Shown here: piece after piece, positions 21,641 through 36,197 of the stretch
How the letters are laid out: each line of letters starts with the position of its first letter
How positions within the stretch are numbered: position 1 is the stretch's first letter
NCBI RefSeq assembly: GCF_046630445.1
Contig: NC_092341.1
Span: forward strand, 30,208,001-30,272,000
DNA: 64,000 nt
Direction: 5' to 3'
Source: Rutidosis leptorrhynchoides
Lineage: Eukaryota; Streptophyta; Magnoliopsida; Asterales; Asteraceae
Translations under genes and position numbers: made by a program
Notes under the pieces: generated by a model
Seen by the model: the letters and a program-made list of their open reading frames with translations, nothing else
What the model was told of the DNA's origin: nothing
Database searches by the model: none

Positions 21641-23994
21641 TTTCTATTTTTCCTGATCAAAACAGTTTCTACTTAAATATAACCCGTGTCGACTGGATCA
21701 TATTGGCCCAACAAACAACTTGATCTCGGCCCAACATAAATAATGAGTTGCAACCCAACAAAAGTTTCACGAGCCCAACTACACTAAACTTACTGCCCAA
21801 CTAGATAAATCATAGGGTCACGGCCCAATAATTCAAGAAAAGAAAAAAAAAATACCGTCCACTCCATTTGGAGTTTATATCTTTAAATATACTCAAGTGG
21901 GTGTGTCATGTGTGTATCGGTCCACCACAGGAATAAAAATAAAAAGAAAACAATATTGGTATCGTGCAAGGATGTCCCAATCATGTGGAGCCCATCGAGT
22001 CAATTAACTTCCATATTTATCATTCTCACCTTCGTTAAAAAAAATATAGAATTCAAAACGCAGAACCATGGTGTTTGTGGGTTTGAAAAGAAATAAAAAA
22101 AATATCAGCAGCCTTTTCGATCGGTTTAGCAATAGGTGGTGGTTTGAAATGATGAAAGTTTGAGAGTGTTGAAGGTGGTATTGAGTGTGTTTAACGAATT
22201 CAAAACAGAAATATAAAATGGAATATGGTGGCGATGGAAGGTACACACCGAAATAGAATTAGAGAAACGTTAGTGAGGGTTTCATGGGTGTGGGTGATGA
22301 ACCAAGGTTGAAGGTGGGGATGGTGAAGGTTTCATGGTTTATAAAAAAATGCAACAAAATGACGGTTTGGTGGTGATCTTCAACTGTAGAAACTAGTTGG
22401 CGAATGGAGGTGGTTATGGTTGATTAACATGGATTACGGTTTAAGTGGTGGTTCAACGGAGAAAAGGAACCAAGGTGGGTTGTTGTTTGTTCACAATGGT
22501 TGTCTTGATTGTCGAGTTGAAACAGAAAACGAAGAAAGATGAAATATATACATACTTATAGATGATGATCGTGGTGGTGTTGTGGTGGTATGTGGTTGTG
22601 GCAGGAGGTGGCGACCGTTTTAGTGATTCACAGAGTAGAATGGTGGTATGGTGTTCTTCGTTAGTAGTAGTAGCAAGAATTTGAATGGGGTGACTGTTGA
22701 AATGGTGGCCGATGAGGTAGGGACCGGTGAGGTGAAGTGGGTTCATAGTTGTGGGTTTCGTGCTGGTTGTTCCGGGTTGTTGATGGTGGCCAGAGGTTGA
22801 AGATGACCGGAGGTCGTTGGTGATCGAAGTAGAATTAGATAAGTGATATGGTTTGATCAAGTATGCAAGTTATATATATGTAAATATGCATATGTTAAAT
22901 AATGAAAAATATTAATATAATATTACATATAACTCAAAGTGGGAGTGACACAAATCAAAAACAGTCTCCAGATTAACTCTTGTGATATTTAGTTGGATGT
23001 ATATTACAGACAGTTTTCACGGACTATTATATTGTGCCCCGTTGTTCACTCAGTGGCGAATAAAAAGTCTTCAGAAAAATCCCAAACTTTCACGGTAATT
23101 ATCTTTATTTATTTCGGTCATTATGGTATAAAATTCGATCATTAATTTATTAAATAAAAATTTACATCAACTGTCCCGCTCGAATCTGGGTAAAATATAA
23201 AAAATGGTAAAATTAAATAACTAGCTCCTAGATACATTTTTAGTAAGCCTAAAATTTATAGAACTCATTTTCGGATCACCGTTTATTTTAAAATTACATA
23301 AGTTCGAATTAAACTTCTCTAAATAATAATCGAAACGTCCATCGAGTATTACAGTTATTAAATAACTTTATTTGATATACTCTCTCTATATATATAGATT
23401 TATTTTAATAACAATTTAATTATATCGTATATTATTATTTTAAGTTATTATATATATATACATATATTTATATTTATATTTATATGTATACACATTTATT
23501 TACAAATAATGTTTCGTGAATCGTCGGGAATAGTCAAAGGTCGAATGCTTTCATGAGATAGTTCAAAAATTCTGAAATTCAATTTAATAGACTTTGCTTA
23601 TCATGTTGAAACTACATAAAAATTAAGTTTAAATTTGTTCAGAAATTTTTGGGTCGTCACATTACATTGTACATTCTTCAATTCTGATTCAACAGTCATT
23701 AACTATTCTACTCACATCCAAAGATATATGTATCCGTTCACTAAAGAACAACCACTACATATTTTGACATATCAGAATCCAATTAAAGCTTTAGCAAGTG
23801 TTTTCTTCCTAAAGATCACTACATTCCTGAATTATATTCGCATTCTGTGATGAATTATCACATCAAACCACCGAAATTGTCATTTACGACATTTCTTCGT
23901 CAACCGTTAGATCCGTTGACAGGTTACGTCTTGCGTTCAGCAATCGAATTCAAAATTCTTGAAAACACCTCAGAACTATAACCAATAATTCATA

Positions 23995-24214
23995 TTCGTT
24001 AACCTTGAGAATGCTAATGAAGCAGCAAAAGCTATAGATGGTCTTAATGACCAGAAGCTTAATAATAAAGAACAGTGTGTTGAAAAAATTCATATTTAGA
24101 ACTGAAAAATGAATTGAGCAAACCATGAAGGAAACCGTGGATAAATCACAAAGATTAAACCTATACCCAAAGAATCTAGATGATTCGATTTCTGGTGAAA
24201 ACCACAAAAGATCT
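23995..24214 (+). pseudogene. Captured poly(A)-binding protein fragment (copy B)
   Basis: Better preserved than copy A. It reads FVNLENANEAAKAIDGLND, continuing through KLNNKE to CVEKI, followed by a frame break and then TMKETVDKSQRLNLY and KNLDDSIS. It matches the PABP RRM3 end, linker and RRM4 start in order. In-frame stops follow CVEKI, so it is not expressed as a PABP. The minus-strand frame over the same bases (23950-24207) is a shadow of this sequence. Confidence 0.6.
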
Positions 24215-24502
24215 TCTTACTTATCTTAAATCCTTACTGAAGAATTTTCTTCATTATTCATCGATCTTAGAAATTTCAAGATATCATCATATCTTTTAGT
24301 ATAAATATCCTCGATATTTCTGAAGATATCTTCATAACTATTCTTGTCCGCAGTTAATTATCTCTTTGTGATATCTTTATTACATCATAAAGGAAACTGT
24401 CTAAGTTTCTATATTCTGTAAAATTCAAGTTTAAACTATGAATGATTTTTGGAGAAGTGTTGGGGATTGAAGTATGAGTTAGTATAATATAATGACGTCA
24501 GG

Positions 24503-27500
24503 TGTGACGACCCGAGAATTTCTGAACAAATTTAAACATAATCTGTAAATGAATTCGACACGATAAGCAAAGTCTATAATGTTGAGTCTCAAACTCTTGA
24601 ACTGTTTATATGGAATCATTTAACCCTCGACTGTTCCAGACGATTCACGAACAATTGTTGTTAATAAATATGTATAAATATAAGTTTATATAATAAATTG
24701 AAATAATAAAAATACAATTTAATCTTTAGAATTAAATATGTAAAATAATATGTAAAATAATTAAGTGTAAATTTAAAATGAATACATATGACTTCTATGA
24801 ATAATTATTATTATATGTATATTGTAATATATATAAAATTTATAATCAATAAATATTCAATGAAGATTATCATACTATTTATGATTAGTAAATATTACAT
24901 AATACAAGTTAAAAATATAGATGTTATATTAATATTATTACTTTTGTTACCGTTATAAATAGTAATATTAATATTAATATCAGTATTATTAATAACATTA
25001 TATCTATATGAAATTTAATACATTTGATTTGTTATATCATTAGTAATATTATTATTATCATTATTAATGTCATTATTATTATAATTAATAGTAAAATTAT
25101 AATTATTATAATTAATATTAATATTATTATTTTTAGTATCATTAATAAAATTAGAATTATTTTTATTTATCATTATCATTATTAGTATTATTTTGATTAA
25201 TATTTGATTACTTTATTAGTAGTATTTTTATTTATTATTATTAATAAATATTATTAATATTAATATTATTATAAATATAAATATTAAGTACTAATATTAA
25301 TTAAAAATACAATAGAAAGCTAAATTATTTGAGTTGTTAAGTATCACAATCCACTATAGCTAATTGATTCCCTTGTCTGTAAATCATTACCAGTCAGTCT
25401 CAAATTGGTCACTACACAACAACATTGAATTAGTACAAGTAATACATCAATTGTATCTGCTAAATTAATAAGGGAAAAGAAAGAACCCAGAAATATACTC
25501 TGTACGAGAAGAAATTCTATCATAAACCAAATTCGAACCAATTTTCAAAATCTAACAATACAGGCGTGTTAGTAATCATCTAAGTAAACTATCTGTAAGT
25601 TTCCAACTTCCAATTCTTTCTATTTATTTCAAATTTGAAGTCAAATATTAAGTTCAAAAAGTTAACAGATTTGTTCATGATAAAATTCGAGTTCGTTTTT
25701 ATGTATTAGGATCAATTGAAGATCCAGAAAGTTTCTAGAATCAATTTAGAACTTATTTCATGTAAAAATTATTATCTAAAACGGTCTTAAATTCATAATC
25801 CAGATTTGAGTTTATAGAGTTCTTGGTTCAAAATTTAAAAACAAGAATTCGAATTCAATTGCAAAAAGTAATAATGTAGTTGTGTTAGGAATCTTTCACT
25901 CAAACTTTCTGCAAAATATCAAATTCCAAATCATCTTAACGAACTCGAATTTCTGAGTCAAAGTTTTTAATTTTAAAAGTCAAACATTTTTTCTTGAACG
26001 AATTCGAAGTTTAAGTTATGATTTAAGTTAAATTAACGATTCTAATACTTTCTAGAGATGATTTAAAATGTGTTTCATGTTGTAACAATTGTCTAAATCT
26101 TTATAAAATTCGAAAATCAATTTTTTTTTTGGACTAGCGACGAACAGCAGAGGCTGTTAGGATTTTTTTATATATATTTTTTTAATAAAAACATTTAATC
26201 TTAATTATTTGTGATTATATAGAGAAATCCATATAAGTTTAAAAAAAAATTGAATTGTTGTAGTTCCTGGTCGACTGTCATTGTAGAGGAAGAAGAAATA
26301 GGAAGCAGATAATAAAACGGATTATATATGTTTAAGTTGTACATTTAACCAGAAAATAACTCGTGGTTCATTGGTTTGGAGAGGATTTGTAAAACAGAGA
26401 GTCAGGGGTTCGAAACTTGGCTACATCAATATTTTTTTTTAAATTAACCACAGAAGCTGTCTGGGCTATTGTTAGGCTGGAACTCCATGTTGGGCTGCAA
26501 AATATAGCTGGGCCGAAGATAATAAGCTAGATAAATATGGGATATGAATTATAATAGAAAAATAGAAACAGCGGAATGGTATAAGATGTTTTGGATGAGC
26601 GAGAGATCTCGTGTTCGAACCTGGGTTGACGCGTTATATTTTCTTTTAAAGCTTGTCTTCAAAGGTTGTATTTTATTATTACTTTTATTATTATTAATAA
26701 TATTATAATCATTAGTAATTATTATCATTATTATTATTGAGATAAGTATGATTATTATTATTATTCTGAATATTATTATTATTATTACAAATATAACACA
26801 CACTATTATCATTATCGTTAATATTAGTATTAGAAACATTTAGGAGTTATTATTATTATTAGTAAAAGTGTTATTATTAAGATTACTATTAGCAATAAGA
26901 ACGTTATAATTATTATTATTAAGTACTAATATCAAAAATTATTATTTTCACTATCATTATTACTAAATTATTCATTTTATCAAAAACTACTAATATTATC
27001 ATTATGAGATTTATAATCAAAAACTATCATCAATATTATTAATAACAAAAGTATTAACTTTAATATTTTTATTAGTAACATTAGGTATTATCATTATTAT
27101 CAACATGATGAAAATGTTTATTATTATTATCCTTATGAAAATAATACAATTATTATTATGTTCGTAAATATTAGTATTAGTATTTTTTTATTTTATTTTT
27201 TTGATAATAGAATTGTTAATATTAACATAAGTATTATTATATATATTCATGAGTATTATTATTATGTAATTACTAAAATCAATATCATAACTATCATTAA
27301 CAGTAAAATTAATATTTTTACAAGTATTATTATTAATACCATTGTTATTATCACTAATAAAGTTATTATTAACATAAGTATATTATTAATGTTATTATCA
27401 TTATTTTTACTAATATTAACTTAGGGTAATTAACACTACTGTTTTGATAAACAAATGAAATACATAAATATATATATTTAGCACATATAACATAACAAAA

Positions 27501-28532
27501 TATTTTATTATATAAAAGGAATATACGAAATATAAATATATTATTAATATAAAAATAATATCATTAATAAGTTATATATATAAACTTATTTGATTATGAT
27601 TATGTGTATTAATATACATATACAAATGATATAGGTTCGTGAATCCGAGGCCAACCCTATACTTGTTCAATGTCGTCCTATGTATTTTTACTACAAAATA
27701 CATTAGGTGAGTTTCATTTGCTCCCTTTTTAAATGCTTTTGCAATATATTTTTGGGACTGAGAATACATGCGCTACTTTTATAAATGTTTTACAAGATAG
27801 ACACAAGTACATAAAACTACATTATATGGTTGGATTATTAACCGAATATCGCCCTTCAAGTATGGTAACCTAAGAATTTAGGGAAATGGCCCCTGATTGA
27901 CGCGAATCCTAAAGATAGATCTATCGGGCTTAACAACCCCCATTCAGGTTATGGATGGTTTAGTACTTCGAGATTATTATATAGACGAGAGGTTCTGTTT
28001 TGGGGATATTCTATGCATTAAGTTAACGTCGGTTACCAGGTGTTCAATCCATATGAATGATTATTTTTGTCTCTATGTATGGGACGTATGTTTATGAGAA
28101 ATGGAAATATGAAATCTTGTGGTCTATTAAAATTATGAAATGATTATTTATGATAAACTAATGAACTCACCAACCTTTTGGTTGACACTTGAAAGCATGT
28201 TTATTCTCAGGTACGAAAGAAATCTTCCGCTGTGCATTTGCTCATTTTAGATATATTACTTGAAGTCATTCATGACATATTTCAAAAGACGTTGCATTCG
28301 AGTCATTGAGTTCATCAAGATTATTATTAAGTCATTGATAGTTTGATATATTATGAAATGGGATGCATGCCTGTCAACTTTCGATGAAATGAAAGTTTGT
28401 CTTTTAAAAACGAATGCAATGTTTGTAAAATGTATCATATAGATGTCAAGTACCTCGCGATGTAATCAACTATTGTGAATCGTTTATAATCGATATGGAC
28501 TTCGTTCAGATGGATTAGGACGGGTCATGAAA
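24503..28532 (+). mobile_element. Solo LTR (4030 bp) inserted in copy B
   Basis: Direct repeat TCAGG at 24498-24502 and 28533-28537; copy A (near 9700) is the uninterrupted site. Starts TGTGACGACCC and ends GGGTCATGAAA, again without a CA terminus. Contains CTGAGAATACATGC at 27758-27771 and GCATGTTTATTCTCAG at 28195-28210. Much of 24660-25290 and 26660-27430 is ATT-rich low-complexity sequence. No coding region. Confidence 0.92.
26350..26640 (+). other. Two tRNA-like modules in the 24503-28532 solo LTR
   Basis: The first (about 26357-26440) has GGTTCATTGGTTTGG, the B-box-like GGTTCGAAACT at 26407-26417 and a T-run. The second (about 26573-26640) has GCGAGAGATCTCGTGTTCGA with its B box near 26611-26621. 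They lie about 200 bp apart. Confidence 0.45.
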
Positions 28533-28869
28533 TCAGGCCAACGTGATTATATTACAGTAAGTCATGCTAAACTTTTAATGGAAGATGATGATTCATAGAC
28601 TTTACAATCATCATTTACCATGTTACACGACTCTTACATTCTACTTAATTTTTAAACATATCAAGAACATATTTTCTTGATAGATCTAAGTTTTTCCTTA
28701 AATGCTAGCAATTTAACAAACCAAATCGTGATATTACGTTCCTTTCTGCTTAGAACAGTAGGTTCATTCGAAACTTCATACCTACGAATTCTGGACCATT
28801 ACTTGCTTTACAAAAGCATGAAGCTTCAACATATAAGGGAAAATATAAAGCCCGATAACGACACCGAAA

Positions 28870-29073
28870 TTACAAACTGTGTATATCAATGCGTATAGCA
28901 ATATAAAGACACGGGAGAACTAAAAACACAATAAATCCAAGAGCATAGTAGAAGTAAACTGACTCTTCCGGCAACAGATGAAAAAGAAGCACGATAGATA
29001 TAAAAGTCAGGACTATATCCAGAATTAGAACTGGATGAAGCATATTGACGAATCTTTTGGAAGTATGAATCAA
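28870..29073 (-). CDS. Small antisense membrane-protein ORF (copy B, 67 aa)
   Basis: Homologue of 13492-13698 with the same start (MIHTSKRFVNMLHPVLIL) and the same end (LPCLYIAIRIDIH, then SL). One codon is missing in the second hydrophobic segment, an in-frame 3-base deletion, and there are few other changes. Two membrane segments are predicted by eye. TATAAATT at 29119-29126 on the minus strand lies about 46 bp before the ATG. It is antisense to family K, between the PABP fragment and the PPT. The protein family is not recognised. Confidence 0.5.
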   Translation of the reverse strand: MIHTSKRFVNMLHPVLILDIVLTFISIVLLFHLLPEESVYFYYALGFIVFLVLPCLYIAIRIDIHSL

Positions 29074-29831
29074 GAAAGCAAGTATAGAAGTGGTGAAGAT
29101 AATAAAACAGAAGAAGCTAATTTATAGCAAAATTCCAGACACATCAATCAAGGCAATTTACTGCATTTAATCAAAGAAAAACCTAATTTCCTTAATTATC
29201 GAAGAAATCAAATCTTATAGATTACGAAGATTTCGTTTAATCCCTTGAATTCCGGAAATCAACTGTGACTACGTCAAAAGTAAGACAAATCTTTATCCTC
29301 CACATTTCACTCTTTTGTAATAGCTTCGCTTATACTCTTTCTGTAATCGAATCGTTTCATCCATATTACCCAATGTTGATAAAACTCTATTTTTCAACTC
29401 ATATTCATCATTAAAATATTCTTGTTGTCAACAATGACGATCTCTATCAAATTTCATGACTGTGGTTTTCACGAACTTTTCTCTGTTTTGTCTACCCTAA
29501 TATTGTGGCATAAACGCTCAAGGTTTAAATAAGCTCACTATTATTCATAACACATTTCATGTGTATTGAAATGCTTGTATAGTGTCATCATCTCTTTCTG
29601 ATAAAACTTAATCAATGACACTCTTGTTAAATCCTTTATATAACCTCCGCATTAATAATAAAATGCACTTCGTAGAATTTATGGATTGTAAGATTTAAAC
29701 GCTAGAAATAAAACAATATTCTATCTGTTGGAATTCACGCAAGGCCTCAAGTATACCTGAGAACGTGAAAACCAAATAAAACGAAAATATCCTCACCTAT
29801 TTACAAACAACGCCGACTGATGGCAACAACT

Positions 29832-29868
29832 AAATTTCGGGACGAAATTTCTTTTAACGGGTAGGCAC
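29832..29868 (+). other. Pre-PPT hairpin and polypurine tract (copy B)
   Basis: AAATTTCGGGACGAAATTT at 29832-29850, then CTTTTAACGGGTAGGCAC, then the LTR2 start TATAACAACCC. Confidence 0.8.
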
Positions 29869-32499
<2,631 letters not shown>

Positions 32500-32536
32500 G
32501 TACCTACCCGTTAAAGAAATTTCGTCCCAAAATTTG
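32500..32536 (-). other. Polypurine tract and pre-PPT hairpin of element N
   Basis: On the minus strand AAATTTTGGGACGAAATTT (one mismatch in the arms) is followed by CTTTAACGGGTAGGTAC and the LTR start TGTGATGACCC. Confidence 0.78.
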
Positions 32537-32983
32537 AGTGAGGTGGTCATGGCTAACATTAAAAATGTTTTCATGACGAATATGAGTTGATAAATATCGT
32601 TTTCTCATTATTGATTAATATAGATAAAACGATTCTATTGTGCAGAGCGTACGAATGAAGTTATCATAAAATAGTGAAATGAGAAAGATAAGTTTCATCA
32701 TAACTTTTGACTAGTCATGGTTGAATTTAGAAGATATGGTGCGTCATAGCTTTTGACGTAGAAGGTTGAATTCCGGAATTCAAGGGATTTAAGAAAATCT
32801 TGGAAATCTATAAGATCTGATTCTTTGGGATTTTTGGAAATTAAGATCTCTTTAATTAAATGCGATCATCTGTCTCAATTGTTCTGTCGGATGTTTCCAT
32901 TATAAACTAAGCTCTTCCGTTCCATTATTCCCACCATTCCTATACTTTCTTTCTTAGTTCATACATCTAAAAGATTTGCAAGA

Positions 32984-33340
32984 ATGCTTAATCCAGTTCT
33001 AATCCTTGTCCTCACCCTTACTATCGTAACAATCATTCTCCTTTTTCAACTTCCACCAGAAGAATCTGCTTATTTCTACTTTTACCTTGGGGAAATACTA
33101 TTCTTAATTCTACCGTGTCTTTATATTGCTATTCGTATTAATATCCACGGTTTGAAACCTCCGTGTTTTCATTGGGCTTTATATTTTCTCTTATATTTTG
33201 GAGTACTTATTTCCGTCTTCTATAATCATTGTCATTCACAGTTAATGCTCTCTCTGATTTACTGCGATTTATACCCCCTTTCTATTTCGGAGCTTCATGC
33301 TTTTGTTTTCTTTTTGCAAGTAACAGTCCAGAATTCATAG
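32984..33340 (+). CDS. Small antisense membrane-protein ORF (element N, 118 aa)
   Basis: Antisense to element N and homologous to 13492-13698 and 28870-29073. It contains MLNPVLIL, the loop LPPEESAYFYFYLG and LPCLYIAIRINIHGL. Upstream HTSKRF is also conserved, but the first ATG of the other copies is lost, so the second Met is used. Here the frame continues past the end of the A and B proteins with a third hydrophobic segment (about residues 67-82). In the 15 codons ending IHGL, five of six differing codons relative to copy A are synonymous. TATAAACT lies at 32901-32908. Function unknown. Confidence 0.5.
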   Translation: MLNPVLILVLTLTIVTIILLFQLPPEESAYFYFYLGEILFLILPCLYIAIRINIHGLKPPCFHWALYFLLYFGVLISVFYNHCHSQLMLSLIYCDLYPLSISELHAFVFFLQVTVQNS

Positions 33341-33894
33341 GTGTGTAGTTTTGAATGAGCTTAATGTTCTAAACAAGAAAGAACGTAATAGCATGATTTG
33401 ATTTGTCAAATTACCAGAATCACTGAGAATAGAACTATCAAGAATATATTTTCTTGATATGTTCAGAAGTTAATCAGAATGATAGAGTTATGTAATATGA
33501 CACATGACGACGTTATAATATGTGAATCATCATGTTCCATTTAGAAACTCAGCATGACTTACTGTAATATAATCACGTTGATCAAGTGTAATTATATTAT
33601 ACTAACTCATGCATCAGTTCCCAACATTACTTCAATAGCATTCATATCTTAAGCTCGAAAGTTTACAGAATATAGAAACTAACAGTTTCTATATTATGTA
33701 ACACTGATAGTACGAAGAGATTAATGATTTCAGATAAGCATAGTTATGAAAATATCTTTAGAAATATGGAGGATATTTATAACGAAAAATACTATGATAT
33801 CCTGGAATTTCTAATATCGAAGGATGGTGAAGAAAATTTTCTGCAAGATTTTTAACATGACTTCGGAGCAAGATATTCTCTAAAGATTTCAACG

Positions 33895-34115
33895 GATCCA
33901 GAATTACCTGGATTCTTTGAATATAGGGTATGGTCCTTGTATTTGTCCTTGATCTCCTTCGTGGTTAGCTCAATCCGTTTTCCTGTTCCAACTTTTCTGA
34001 GCTTTTCCAACGTATCCTTCTTTATCATTAAACTTTTGACTGTTAAGGTCGTTTACGGTTGTCTATGGTTTCTGCTGCTTCATTCAACTTTTTCAACATT
34101 CAGAGTGTTGATTTG
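33895..34115 (-). pseudogene. Captured poly(A)-binding protein fragment (element N)
   Basis: In N's sense direction, decayed frames give YVGKAQK-like and KDKYKDHTLYSKN-like stretches. They align with the K copies and with the RRM3-linker-RRM4 join of PABP, and this copy keeps the YVGKAQ motif that K has lost. It is heavily frameshifted. The plus-strand frame at 33937-34122 is its shadow. Confidence 0.5.
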
Positions 34116-34201
34116 TGACTGAGTGCTTTTCAGAATTTCAGAATGAGAGATCACAATTCTAAGAGATAAATGTCATACATATAACTGTTGATGTAGATAT
34201 G

Positions 34202-36192
34202 TGATAATGCTAAAAATGAACATATATTTCATAGCATTATTCCTCAAGAAAGACAAGCTTTTAGTTGCAATTGTTCTATTTACAAGTGATATTCGTTTAA
34301 ATAATAAAAGGTGAAGACAAAAGACAGATTCGACGAATTGAAGACGCAAAGGTCCAAAAAGCTCAAAAGTACAAAATACAATCAAAGTGGTTCCAATTAT
34401 TGATAAGAAACGTCTCGAAATTACAAGAGTACAAGATTCAAAATGCAAAGTACAAGATATTAAATTGTACGCAAGGACGTTCGAAAATCCGGAACCGGGA
34501 CCAGAGTCAACTCTCAACGCTCGACGCAACGGACTAAAAATTACAAGTCAACTATGCACATAAATATAATATAATATTTAAATAATTCTTATAATTATTT
34601 ATATATTATATAATATATTATAAACCGTCGGCAAGAAAGGCTCCAAACTTGTGTGAGCTGTAAAAGCAAACTCCGCGAGTTGCGGAGTTTGCAGTGCAAA
34701 AATTACGCGAGTCGCGGAGCCCCAAATGTTGAAACTGCCTATAAAGCTCGCGCATTCTGATCGTAAAAAAATATATCCAATATATCAATCTCTCTATATC
34801 TATACGTAATATTTATATTTATATTTATATTTTAATTTTAATTTTAAATCCTAATAATAAGGGTATGTTAGCGAATGTTGTAAGGGTGTAAGTCGAAATT
34901 CTGTCCGTGTAACGCTACGCTATTTTTAATCATTGTAAGTTATGTTCAACCTTTTTAATTTAATGTCTCGTAGCTAAGTTATTATTATGCTTATTTAATT
35001 CGAAGTAATCATGATGTTGGGCTAATTACTAAAATTGGGTAATTGGGCTTTGTACCATAATTGGGGTTTGGACAAAAGAACGACACTTGTGGAAATTAGA
35101 CTATGGGCTATTAATGGGCTTTATATTTATTTAACTAAATGATAGTTTGTTAATGTTAATATAAAGATTTATAATTGGACGTACCCATAAATTACCATAT
35201 ACACTCGATCGGACACGATGGGCGGGGTATTTATATGTACGAATAATCGTTCATTTAACCGGATACGGGAATGGATTAATAGTCACTAGAATTATTAAAA
35301 CAGGGGTGAAATTATGTACAAGGACACTTGGCATAATTGATAACAAAGTATTAAAATTTTGGGTTACACTCAGTCGACATCCTGGTGTAATTATTAAACA
35401 AAGTATTAAAATCTTGTTACAGTTTAAGTCCCCAATTAGTTAGAATATTTGACTTCGGGTATAAGAATAATTTGACGAGGACACTCGCACTTTATATTTA
35501 TGACTGATGGACTGTTATGGACAAAAACCAGACGGACATATTAAATAATCCAGGACAAAGGACAATTAACCCATGGGCATAAAACTAAAATCAACACGTC
35601 AAACATCATGATTACGGAAGTTTAAATAAGCATAATTCTTTTATTTCATATTTAATTTCCTTTATTTTATATTTAATTGCACTTCTAATTATCGCATTTT
35701 TATTGTTATTGTATTTAATTGCACTTTTAATTATCGTACTTTTTAATTATCGCAAGTTTATTTTATCGCACTTTTATTTATCGCAATTTCATTATCGTTA
35801 TTTACTTTACGCTTTAAATTAAGTCTTTTATTTATTTAATATTTTACATTTTGTTTTAACTGCGACTAAAGTTTTAAAATCGACAAACCGGTCATTAAAC
35901 GGTAAAAATCCCCCTTTATAATAATAATATTACTTATATATATATTTGTATTTTTATAAAAGTAAACTAATATAGCGTTAAGCTTTGTTTAAAGATTTTC
36001 TCTGTGGAACGAACCGGACTTACTAAAAACTACACTACTGTACGATTAGGTACACTACCTATAAGTGTTGTAGCAAGGTTTAAGTATATCCATTCTATAA
36101 ATAAATAAATATCTTGTGTAAAATTGTATCGTATTTAATAGTATTTCCTTGTAAAATATAAAGCTATTTTATATACACCTCGCATAACATCA
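34202..36192 (+). mobile_element. Solo Athila LTR (1991 bp) inside element N
   Basis: TGATAATGC...AACATCA, flanked by ATATG at 34197-34201 and 36193-36197. It is homologous along its length to 7096-8995. Centres of paired dyads at 34668-34690 and 34706-34716 are 32 bp apart, followed by TATAAAG at 34740-34746. There is no internal region, so it is the product of LTR-LTR recombination. Confidence 0.95.
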
Positions 36193-36197
36193 ATATG

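Larger units (their letters stand above)
19930..23661 (-). mobile_element. Solo LTR (3732 bp), minus orientation, inserted in copy B
   Basis: Direct repeat TTACA at 19925-19929 and 23662-23666. The equivalent region of N (37480-37560) is uninterrupted and aligns across the junction. In sense direction it starts TGTGACGACCC and ends GGGTCGTTAAA, so its 3' terminus is AA instead of CA. It carries the complementary block pair (CTGAGAATACATGC as its complement at 20811-20824; partner at 20230-20245), a 31-bp tandem repeat and a tRNA-like module. The frame at 22453-22860 is low-complexity and not supported as a gene. Confidence 0.92.
17729..29868 (+). mobile_element. Family K internal copy B, a complete gag-pol-less internal region with two nested solo LTRs
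   Basis: In order it holds a PBS, leader, accessory ORF (18670-19194), internal PPT-like motif (19874-19890), PABP fragment (23995-24214), antisense membrane ORF (28870-29073), hairpin and PPT (29832-29868). Removing the insertions at 19930-23661 and 24503-28532 leaves about 4.4 kb. No gag, protease, RT, RNase H or integrase motif is found, so it is a LARD-like element needing enzymes in trans. LTR1 and LTR2 flank it. Confidence 0.88.

Noticed and set aside
22453..22860. 135-codon minus-strand frame in a solo LTR
   Set aside because: His/Thr/Ser-rich low-complexity sequence within the LTR; no recognisable domain or conservation.
23995..24214. A working host PABP gene or exon
   Set aside because: Contains stops and a frameshift, lies inside a retroelement, and repeats in three copies.
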